The notes under the pieces are model-generated. The model saw nothing but the letters and a program-made list of their open reading frames with translations. It made no database searches and was not told the DNA's origin. Positions 19,445 to 26,864 of a stretch of 64,000 nucleotides of DNA are shown here, piece after piece. The position numbers and the translations under genes are program-made. The stretch is from Chelatococcus reniformis (GTDB lineage: Bacteria; Pseudomonadota; Alphaproteobacteria; Rhizobiales; Beijerinckiaceae): the NCBI RefSeq assembly GCF_014640075.1, contig NZ_BMGG01000009.1:365469-429468 (forward strand), read 5' to 3'. Position 1 is the first letter of the stretch. Every line of letters begins with the position of its first letter.

Positions 19445-21285
19445 CCGGCTTGTTCCTCGGAACGGGTGACGAAGATGGCGACGCGCTGGTGCGGGTTGAC
19501 CTTCATGCCCAGATAGACGCCCGGGTTATACAGATCCTCTGCCCGCAGCGGCTCCCAGCCATCGCAGCTCGTGCGATAGACCACTGCGTTCATCTTGGGT
19601 TCGAGCGTCTGCAGGGGAATGTCGCTGAGGTCGCCGACAAAACCCTTGAACATATCGGCGCGGCGGACCTGGCGGTCGATCTTCGCGGTGCTGAGCGCTT
19701 CGACGAGCGCATTCCAGTCGGCGTCTTCAGCATAGAGCTTGGCCAGGGATCGATCGATGTCGTCCACGCCGGTGTTGGCGATTACGGTCGCGTCGCCCAG
19801 GCGTGGGTCCTGGCGGGTAAAGCGGCCGACAAACTGGATCGTGACGGCGATGCTCTTGTGCGGGTCGTGCAGAGCCGCGATCTTCAGTTCCGGCAGATCG
19901 AAGCCTTCACCCAGCATGTCGACGCAGACGATGATGCGACTATCGCAGCGGCGCAGTGCGGCGAGGTTATCGCGCCGCTCGCGGACCGACTGCTGGCTAT
20001 GAACGATCACCGGCCGGAGCTCTGGATACAGCACGCTATACAGCTGTTGAAGATCATTCGCGCGCGCGATGGTCTGGCACCGCGCCATGGCGAGATGATT
20101 GAGTCCGGCAGTTAGATCGCCCTTGAGGACTTCACCAAGCTTCTCCGCGATCGCCAAATCGGCGTCCGCTTGGTCGAGGCCGAACACGGCTTCGAAGCGG
20201 ATCGGCTTGAAATAGCCTTCGGCCTGCGCCTTCTTGAGCGGATAGATGTAGATGAATTCGCCATCGACGCGCCGGCCGTCTTCCCGGAAGGGCGTGGCGG
20301 TGAACTGCACGATCGGGAGCGGCGGTTCGCGGTCGGTGAAAAGGCCGCGAAAGCGAGCCCAGGTCGGGGCACCGATGTGATGGGCTTCGTCGATGAACAG
20401 CGCTGAGGCTCGTGCCGCCATCTGCTCCTGGACAGCCGCTTCGGCGCGGCCAGCGATCTGCATCGTGGTGACCACGACATTAGCGCTGTCGAAGATCTCA
20501 TCGACCTCTGCAGTGGTGGTTGGAATATGCGAGAGGCGCATGACCAGCGGGAAGGCCGCCTTTTCGTCGAGGCATTGCTGTTGCCGCAGCACGCCAAAGG
20601 TCTCGAACTTGCCGGCAATCTGCGCGCGCAGGGCGTCGGTCGGCACCACCACCAGCAGGCGCTCGAAGCGCCGGTAGGCATTGAGCGCGAGCATGGTTTC
20701 GGTCTTGCCGGTGCCGGTCGGCATGACGATGGTCGCGGGATCGGTTGATCGCGTCGCATGGGCGAGCGCGGCGTGAAGCGCGCCAATTTGCGGACGCCGC
20801 AACCCTGGCCGCGAGACCTGGCCGGCGGTGGCGGCTCGTCCCTCGCGTAGATGAACCGCGTCTATCCAAGACGTGGATACTGCGGTCAGCCGGTCGACGC
20901 GTTCGTTGCGGTCCAGCGCGTCGATCCGGATCGGCGATGGGTTGATCCATCGACCTTCGCCGAGCTCCAACGCCTCGACGATTCGCTCAGGTGCCGTCAC
21001 GCCTGCCACCAGCAGAATGAGATCGGCTTGCAGCGGCGTTGCGGTCTTCGCGCTGATGATCTTCAGCGTTTCACCGGACCGGAGAGTGGTTTCGTATCCG
21101 ACGACCTGGCGGATCGCGAATTGCCGCAGCCGGCAACGCAGATGCAGGGCCGGAACCGCCAACTGCCGTACCGGGCTCCTCAGCACCTTGCCCTCGACCG
21201 CAAGCCGGGGCGGCAGCAACAACTCGACCTCCGGGTTGAAGAGATCGTCTTGGCCAGAGGCGGTGGGACGGCCGCGAGAGAGCAT
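19441..21285 (-). CDS. truncated DEAH-box helicase of the defence island
   Basis: 614 residues of a superfamily 2 helicase. Motif I is MPTGTGKTETM, motif II is FIDEAHHIG, motif III is FTATPFREDG and motif VI is QFVGRFTRQDPR, so both RecA-like domains are present and look intact. The protein stops shortly after NAVVYRTSCDGWEP and IFVTRSEEQ, where full-length relatives continue for several hundred residues; the true C-terminus is at 19043-19444 in another frame. An internal deletion with a frameshift is the simplest reading. The ATP-dependent motor could still fold. It diverges from the WYL-helicase-methylase operon. Confidence 0.8.
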   Translation of the reverse strand: MLSRGRPTASGQDDLFNPEVELLLPPRLAVEGKVLRSPVRQLAVPALHLRCRLRQFAIRQVVGYETTLRSGETLKIISAKTATPLQADLILLVAGVTAPERIVEALELGEGRWINPSPIRIDALDRNERVDRLTAVSTSWIDAVHLREGRAATAGQVSRPGLRRPQIGALHAALAHATRSTDPATIVMPTGTGKTETMLALNAYRRFERLLVVVPTDALRAQIAGKFETFGVLRQQQCLDEKAAFPLVMRLSHIPTTTAEVDEIFDSANVVVTTMQIAGRAEAAVQEQMAARASALFIDEAHHIGAPTWARFRGLFTDREPPLPIVQFTATPFREDGRRVDGEFIYIYPLKKAQAEGYFKPIRFEAVFGLDQADADLAIAEKLGEVLKGDLTAGLNHLAMARCQTIARANDLQQLYSVLYPELRPVIVHSQQSVRERRDNLAALRRCDSRIIVCVDMLGEGFDLPELKIAALHDPHKSIAVTIQFVGRFTRQDPRLGDATVIANTGVDDIDRSLAKLYAEDADWNALVEALSTAKIDRQVRRADMFKGFVGDLSDIPLQTLEPKMNAVVYRTSCDGWEPLRAEDLYNPGVYLGMKVNPHQRVAIFVTRSEEQAG

Positions 21286-21303
21286 CTCCGTTGCCCTTCC
21301 AGA

Positions 21304-21390
21304 TTACTTCTTGTTCGGGCGTTGGGTCATAGACGCGGCGCTAGCCGCCCTCTTGCGGGTCACTTCGCGGTTGGGACTGCGCTCGGTCAT
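21304..21390 (-). CDS. possible 28-residue basic small protein upstream of the helicase
   Basis: ATG at 21390 is preceded by GAGGAAAGGCA, one of the best ribosome sites in this region. The frame runs 28 codons to a TAA, 18 bases before the helicase start. The product is rich in Arg, Lys and Ser (begins MTERSPNREVTRKRAAS). It may be a leader that couples translation to the helicase or a small accessory protein. No homologue is known to me. Confidence 0.35.
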   Translation of the reverse strand: MTERSPNREVTRKRAASAASMTQRPNKK

Positions 21391-21423
21391 TGCCTTTCCT
21401 CATGATTTTCGCGTTCGCCACCA

Positions 21424-21500
21424 TTGACGATCTGTGCCGATAAGAATATTAATTATACGGATCGCGTGGTTATGTCCATATAGTTTTTATCCCTATCGGC
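21424..21500 (+). promoter_or_regulatory. divergent promoter/operator region of the defence island
   Basis: TTGACG at 21424-21429 and TATTAA at 21447-21452 are 17 bases apart, a good sigma-70-type promoter reading toward the WYL gene at 21519. A minus-strand TATAAT at 21452-21457 could serve the helicase side. GCCGATA at 21436-21442, inside the promoter spacer, is matched by TATCGGC at 21494-21500. This inverted repeat is a plausible binding site for the WYL regulator encoded just downstream, as BrxR-type proteins bind inverted repeats before their own genes. Confidence 0.5.
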
Positions 21501-21518
21501 GGTTAGAGAAGGATTGCG

Positions 21519-22403
21519 ATGTTGGAGAGCGCCACGGCGTTGAAGTGGGGTGTGGAACGGCGCCTCGAATTCATCGAGTTCCGGCTGTTCTGGGAGGGCG
21601 GCGTCAACCGCTCGGACATCATGGAGATGTTCGATGTCTCCGTGCCTCAGGCGTCGAAGGACCTGACGCTCTATCAGGAGCGGGCGCCCCACAATGCGGT
21701 CTATGACAAGAGCGCGAAACGTTACGTCGCAGCGCCCGACTTCTCGCCGATCTTCCTGAAGCCTGATCCGGGTAGCTACCTTTCCCGCCTGCGTTCCTTG
21801 GCGGAGGGTCTGACCGAAACGAGCGAATCGTGGATCGTCAGCCCACCTGTGACGGATATAGCGCTCACGCCTCGACGGCGGGTCGACTCTGGTTCGCTGC
21901 GTGCAGTCCTCGACGCGATACGGGACAGGAGATCGCTAGAGGTTCACTACCAGTCGATGAGCAAGGAGCGGGCTGCGCCTGTGTGGCGGCGCATGACGCC
22001 GCATGCGCTCGGCTATGACGGCCTCCGCTGGCACGCGCGCGCTTACTGCCACATCGATGACAGGTTCAAAGATTTCCTGCTGCCTCGCATTCTAGGCGTC
22101 CGCAATCCCGGCGAGCCGGGAGCATCTGGCGCCGATGACCGGCAATGGAGCGACACTTTTGATGTTGAAATCGGGCCGCATCCCGACCTGACGCAGAGCC
22201 AGAAGGATGTGGTCGCCAAGGATTTTGGAATGAAGAACGGGCGCGCTGTTCTGACGGTGCGCTACGCCATGCTCTTCTACGTTCTCAAACGCCTTGGACT
22301 GTTGGTAGATGCGACGAAACTGAGTGCGCGAACGCAGCATATTGTGGCGCTCAACCGCGTAGAGACGGATGAAGCACTCAAGGCTGCGGATTTCCAGATG
22401 TGA
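21519..22403 (+). CDS. WYL-domain transcriptional regulator, BrxR/CapW-like
   Basis: A 294-residue protein with an N-terminal winged helix (LEFIEFRLFWEGGVNRSDIM, then MFDVSVPQASKDLTLYQE) and a central WYL domain (RRSLEVHYQSMSKERAAPVW, TPHALGYDGLRWHARAYC, FKDFLLPRILGV). A C-terminal dimerisation segment follows. Proteins of this form (BrxR, CapW) repress BREX, CBASS and other defence operons and release DNA on a nucleic-acid or nucleotide signal. It is the first gene of the operon and its stop overlaps the GTG of the next gene. AAGGA precedes the ATG. Repression of the island is inferred from family and position. Confidence 0.85.
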   Translation: MLESATALKWGVERRLEFIEFRLFWEGGVNRSDIMEMFDVSVPQASKDLTLYQERAPHNAVYDKSAKRYVAAPDFSPIFLKPDPGSYLSRLRSLAEGLTETSESWIVSPPVTDIALTPRRRVDSGSLRAVLDAIRDRRSLEVHYQSMSKERAAPVWRRMTPHALGYDGLRWHARAYCHIDDRFKDFLLPRILGVRNPGEPGASGADDRQWSDTFDVEIGPHPDLTQSQKDVVAKDFGMKNGRAVLTVRYAMLFYVLKRLGLLVDATKLSARTQHIVALNRVETDEALKAADFQM

Positions 22404-22429
22404 CGGATGGGCAAGGTGTAGGGACAGAA

Positions 22430-25400
22430 ATGGCTCGGCTGGAAGATATCAAGAATGGCGCATCCGTTCGGGGCATTGCCTCGGCGCAAGCCGCGCAGGT
22501 CGTATCCGTAGACTGGATCGGCGATCAGGCGATCAACGTCGTTTTTCGCGACCACAACGGCACGGTGGCCGAGGCTGTTCTTTATCGCGACGATGAGCAC
22601 CGTCTCGAGGTCGAGCAGAACGGCCGACCGTGGTCGTTCGATGCCGACGGCGCGTTGCTGCGCCTGGTGACGGAAGCCAACCGCATCAAGCTGGCGCACT
22701 ATTTCGACCCGTATCTGGCGATTCACACGAGCCTGGTCGATCCGCTGCCGCACCAGATTTCGGCGGTCTATGGCGAGATGCTGCCGCGCCAGCCGCTTCG
22801 TTTCCTCCTCGCCGACGATCCCGGCGCGGGGAAGACGATCATGGCCGGGTTGCTGATGAAGGAACTGGTCGCCCGCAGCGATCTGGAACGCTGCCTCGTC
22901 GTTGCGCCGGGCAGCCTCGTGGAGCAGTGGCAGGACGAACTCGGCCAGAAGTTCAATCTCGAGTTCGACATCCTATCCCGCGACATGATCGAGAACTCGC
23001 GATCGGGCAATCCATTCAGCGACCGGGATCGGTTGATCGTCCGCCTCGACGTGTTGGCGCGCAATGATGAGCTTCAGGAGAAGCTCCTTAGCGCGCGCGA
23101 ATGGGACCTGATTATCTGCGACGAAGCCCACCGCATGTCGGCCACCTATTTCGGCGGCGAGGTCAAATATACGCGGCGCTATCAGGTCGGCCAGAAGCTC
23201 GGCCAGGTTTGCCGCCACCTGCTGCTGATGTCGGCGACGCCGCACAACGGCAAAGAGGAGGATTTCCAGCTCTTCATGGCGCTCCTCGACGGCGATCGGT
23301 TCGAGGGCCGGTTCCGCGACGGTGTTCACTATGCCGACACCGAAGACATGATGCGGCGGCTGACCAAGGAGGAACTGCTCAAGTTCGATGGCCGGCCGCT
23401 GTTCCCCGAGCGGCGGGCGCGCACGGTCAAGTATCAGCTCTCGGAAGGAGAGGCCGGGCTCTACACCGCCGTCACCGAATATGTGCGCACCGAGATGAAC
23501 CGCGTGCAGCGCTTCGCCGAAGGCGATGGGAAGAAGCGCAACAATGTCGGTTTCGCCTTGCAGATTCTTCAGCGGCGCCTTGCCTCGTCACCGGCCGCCA
23601 TCTACCAGTCCCTCAAGCGCCGCCGGGAACGTCTGGAAAACGAGCTGGGCGAAGCGCGCCTTGCCGCCAAGGGTCGCCGTGCCGGCGCAACCGAGCCCGC
23701 GATCAACGCCGACATGCTGCCGAACATCGAGGAGTATGGCCAGGAGGAGATCGACGAGCTTGAGGATCTGATCTCGACGGGCGCGACGACGGCCGAGACG
23801 GTCGAGCAACTCGCCCTGGAAGTCGAGACCCTGAAGGAGCTGGAGACGATGGCGCTCGGCGTGCTGCGCTCGGGCGTGGACACGAAATGGAGCCAGCTCA
23901 ATCGGATTCTCGACGACGATCTGATGGTCGACGCGGCCGGCAATCGCCGCAAGCTGATCATCTTCACCGAGCCGAAGGACACGCTGCACTACTTGCTCGA
24001 GAAGGTGCGGGCTCGGCTGGGCAAGCCCGAGGCCGTGGAAGTGATCCACGGCGGCGTTTCGCGCGAAGAGCGGCGCAAGGTCGTCGAGCGCTTCATGCAG
24101 GACAAGGATATGTTGGTCCTGATCGCCAACGATGCGGCTGGCGAAGGCGTCAACCTTCAGCGCGGCCACCTCATGGTCAACTACGATCTGCCGTGGAACC
24201 CTAACAAGATCGAGCAGCGGTTCGGCCGCATCCATCGCATCGGCCAGACCGAGGTTTGCCACCTCTGGAATCTCGTCGCGGCCGATACGCGCGAAGGCGA
24301 GGTCTATGCGCGGCTGCTCGAAAAGCTGGAAGCCGCGCGAGAGGCGCTGGGCGGCCGTGTCTATGACGTGCTCGGCGAATTGTTCGACGGCGTGGCGCTG
24401 AAGGATTTGCTGTTCGAGGCGATCCAGTATGGCGAGCAGGAGGACGTGAAAGCGCGTCTTTTCCAGCAGGTCGATGGTGCGGTGGATCAGGCGCACCTGC
24501 TCGAACTGCTGCGCCGCCGCGCCCTGACGAACGACACCATGCCGGAAGCGAGGGTTGAGGAATTGCGGCTGGAAATGGAGCGCGCCGAGGCGCTGCGCCT
24601 ACAGCCGCACCACATCCAGAGCTTCTTCGTCGAGGCGTTCCAGCATCTGGGCGGGCGGATCAAGCGCCGGGAGGAAGGGCGTTGGGAGGTCACGCATGTC
24701 CCGGTGCGCATCCGCGAGCGGGATCGCCAGATCGGGACCGGCGCGCCGCTCCAGACGCAGTATGAGCGCATCTGCTTCGAGAAGGACAAGATCAACCAGC
24801 AGCCTGTCGCGGCCTTCGTCTGCCCCGGCCACCCGCTGCTCGAAGCCGTGATCAGCCTGATCCGCGAACAGTATGAGCAGATCATGCGGCAGGGCGCGAT
24901 CCTGGTCGACGACACCGACGCGGGTGATGCGCTGTCGGCGATTTTCCTGCTGGAACATACGGTCCAGGACGGCCGCGTCACCAGCGCCGGCAAGCCGCAT
25001 GTGATCTCGCAGCGCCTCCAGTTCGCCGCGATCGACAAGGCTGGAAAAACCGTCAACGCGGGCATCGCGCCGCATTTGAATCTGCGGCCGGCAACGTCGG
25101 GGGAAGTCGGCAGCGTGCGGGAGCTTCTGGACGAGAGTTGGCTGACCACCGATCTGGAGAAGGTCGCGATCCGGTTTGCGACGGTCGAACTGGCCCAAGG
25201 CCACGTCGCCGAGGTCAAGGCGCGGCGGCTGCCTGAGATCGAAAAGGTCGAGCAGGAGGTTCGCGCACGTCTCAAGAAGGAGATCAATTACTGGGACTCG
25301 CGCGCCTTCGAGCTGAAGGAGGAGGAGCGCGCCGGCAAGAAAACGCGGGTGAACTGGCAGAACGCACAGCGCCGCGCAGAAGACCTGGCGGATCGGCAGA

Positions 25401-25930
25401 AACGCCGCATGGACCAGCTTGAGCGGGAGCGTTTCATCTCGTCGCAGCCTCCGCGCGTGCGGGGCGGCATGGTCGTCATCCCGCGTGGTCTGCTTGAACG
25501 GCGTCAAGCGCCAAACGTCCCGAACCATTTTGCGGAAGACCCCGCTGCGCGTCGGGAGATCGAGCTTGCGGCGATGGAAGCCGTCATGGCGGCCGAGCGT
25601 GCGCTTGGTAACGAACCGGCCGACGTCTCGGCCCAGAAAATCGGTTACGACATCGCCTCGCATGATCCGAGGTCGAGGCATCTGCGCTTCATTGAGGTCA
25701 AGGGGCGCATCGACGGCGCGGACAGCGTGATGGTCACTCGGCAGGAAGTCATCACTTCCCTGCACGAGCCGGAGAAGTTCATTCTGGCGATCGTCTCCGT
25801 CAACGCTGGTTTCGCCCGTGAACCGCGCTACGTGCGCGGGCCGCTTGTGGAGCGGGAGCCTTCGTTCCTGGAAACAGCGATTCAGTTCGACCTGCGACGC
25901 CTGTTGGAGCGTGCGGGGGCGCCGCTATGA
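22430..25930 (+). CDS. SNF2-family helicase with C-terminal DUF3883 domain
   Basis: A protein of about 1166 residues. The SNF2 ATPase starts near residue 95: motif I DDPGAGKTIMAG (Lys135), DEAH box ICDEAHRMS (Asp231), MSATPHNGKEEDF. The second lobe has VIHGGVSREERRKVVERF, NDAAGEGVNLQRG and EQRFGRIHRIGQ. A helical region follows, then DUF3883 near residues 1055-1150 with Asp1074 (GYDIASHD), Glu1089 and Lys1091 (RFIEVKGR), the D...ExK layout of nuclease-like folds. Related SNF2 proteins occur in type 3 BREX (BrxHII) and class 1 DISARM (DrmD). The ATG at 22430 is preferred; GTG at 22400 would overlap the WYL stop and add ten residues. Its stop overlaps the next ATG. Confidence 0.9.
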   Translation: MARLEDIKNGASVRGIASAQAAQVVSVDWIGDQAINVVFRDHNGTVAEAVLYRDDEHRLEVEQNGRPWSFDADGALLRLVTEANRIKLAHYFDPYLAIHTSLVDPLPHQISAVYGEMLPRQPLRFLLADDPGAGKTIMAGLLMKELVARSDLERCLVVAPGSLVEQWQDELGQKFNLEFDILSRDMIENSRSGNPFSDRDRLIVRLDVLARNDELQEKLLSAREWDLIICDEAHRMSATYFGGEVKYTRRYQVGQKLGQVCRHLLLMSATPHNGKEEDFQLFMALLDGDRFEGRFRDGVHYADTEDMMRRLTKEELLKFDGRPLFPERRARTVKYQLSEGEAGLYTAVTEYVRTEMNRVQRFAEGDGKKRNNVGFALQILQRRLASSPAAIYQSLKRRRERLENELGEARLAAKGRRAGATEPAINADMLPNIEEYGQEEIDELEDLISTGATTAETVEQLALEVETLKELETMALGVLRSGVDTKWSQLNRILDDDLMVDAAGNRRKLIIFTEPKDTLHYLLEKVRARLGKPEAVEVIHGGVSREERRKVVERFMQDKDMLVLIANDAAGEGVNLQRGHLMVNYDLPWNPNKIEQRFGRIHRIGQTEVCHLWNLVAADTREGEVYARLLEKLEAAREALGGRVYDVLGELFDGVALKDLLFEAIQYGEQEDVKARLFQQVDGAVDQAHLLELLRRRALTNDTMPEARVEELRLEMERAEALRLQPHHIQSFFVEAFQHLGGRIKRREEGRWEVTHVPVRIRERDRQIGTGAPLQTQYERICFEKDKINQQPVAAFVCPGHPLLEAVISLIREQYEQIMRQGAILVDDTDAGDALSAIFLLEHTVQDGRVTSAGKPHVISQRLQFAAIDKAGKTVNAGIAPHLNLRPATSGEVGSVRELLDESWLTTDLEKVAIRFATVELAQGHVAEVKARRLPEIEKVEQEVRARLKKEINYWDSRAFELKEEERAGKKTRVNWQNAQRRAEDLADRQKRRMDQLERERFISSQPPRVRGGMVVIPRGLLERRQAPNVPNHFAEDPAARREIELAAMEAVMAAERALGNEPADVSAQKIGYDIASHDPRSRHLRFIEVKGRIDGADSVMVTRQEVITSLHEPEKFILAIVSVNAGFAREPRYVRGPLVEREPSFLETAIQFDLRRLLERAGAPL

Positions 25931-26793
25931 AAATTGCAAAGGGACTGATCATCGCTGATCCTTGGATCGGATACATTCTCGACGGCACCAAAGACTGGGA
26001 GATGCGGTCGTCGGTGACCTCGCATCGCGGTTGGTTCGGCCTTATCCGTAAAGGGACCGGCGCCGTGTACGGCGTAGCGAGGTTGACCGATGTCGGCCGG
26101 CCGCTATCGCCTGTAGAGATGATGGCGGCGTATGAGCATCATCGTATCCCCGATCATATGGTCCGTTCGGGCGAAGTCGCCAAATGGAATACGCCGTGGG
26201 TCTTGGCTGATGTGCGCGGGCTCAGCCGCCCTGTGTCCTACAAACACAAGAGCGGGGCTGTCACCTGGGTCGAACTGGACGAAGCTGCGACCGAGGGCTT
26301 GGCCTCCGCCTTACGCGGCATCAAATCTTTTGACAGCAGGGCTACCGACCAATTGTCCGAGGCCTTCGTCGAAAAGTCGCAGTCGGAGGCGCTCTCCCAA
26401 CCATCGGCTGAGCCTCGCAGACCGATCTCGCCGGCGGTAATGATTTTTGAGTCTCGCTGGATTGGGGAGATCGAGATCAACGAGGCCAATCTGCGGAACA
26501 ACCATTTCTATCTGCGTCCGCTGATTGATCGCTTTCCGGCCGATGTGATCGGAGGCTCGAACAAAGCATCTGCTGCGCGCAGGGAAGTGACAATCGATTG
26601 GGGCGGGCCGAAGCCCGTGCAGACGGACATAGACGGCAAGGACAAAAAATTCTTCCGTGCGCGCGGCTGGATCGGAGCGTTCTACAGGCTGAACGGCGCG
26701 CAAGCGGGCGATGTCGTTGTGATCGAGGAGACGGCTCCCTACCGCTATCGCGTTCGTGTGCAAAAGGTGGGTGTGGTCGGAGGAGGATCATGA
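25927..26793 (+). CDS. ASCH-domain protein with a second putative DNA-reader barrel
   Basis: A 288-residue protein in two halves. Residues 1-120 resemble an ASCH domain, a PUA-like fold: GLIIADPWIGYILDGTKDWE, then MRSS, a glycine-turn region and VYGVARLTDVG. Residues about 165-280 form a second unit with WIGEIEINEANLRNNHFYLR, DVIGGSN, a TDIDGKDKKFF stretch and GDVVVIEETAPYRYRV. That pattern suggests a B3/EcoRII-N-like pseudobarrel, by inference only. Both folds are used elsewhere to read modified or sequence-specific nucleic acid. The ATG overlaps the helicase stop (ATGA), so it is tightly coupled. It may supply recognition for the system. Confidence 0.75.
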   Translation: MKIAKGLIIADPWIGYILDGTKDWEMRSSVTSHRGWFGLIRKGTGAVYGVARLTDVGRPLSPVEMMAAYEHHRIPDHMVRSGEVAKWNTPWVLADVRGLSRPVSYKHKSGAVTWVELDEAATEGLASALRGIKSFDSRATDQLSEAFVEKSQSEALSQPSAEPRRPISPAVMIFESRWIGEIEINEANLRNNHFYLRPLIDRFPADVIGGSNKASAARREVTIDWGGPKPVQTDIDGKDKKFFRARGWIGAFYRLNGAQAGDVVVIEETAPYRYRVRVQKVGVVGGGS

Positions 26794-26864
26794 CCCCGGC
26801 AAACCGCCTTCCACCAACGCCGCCCTTGAAAATGGAAGCTTTTCTGAACGGAGACCTCGATTGA
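26790..26864 (+). CDS. 24-residue micro-ORF bridging the ASCH and methylase genes
   Basis: GGAGG at 26779-26783 stands six bases before an ATG that overlaps the ASCH stop. The frame encodes 24 residues (begins MTPANRLPPTPPLKMEAF) and ends in a TGA that overlaps the TTG start of the methylase gene. Start and stop thus chain three genes by overlap. It may be a translational coupler, a remnant of a lost gene, or a real small protein; codon content alone cannot decide. Confidence 0.45.
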   Translation: MTPANRLPPTPPLKMEAFLNGDLD

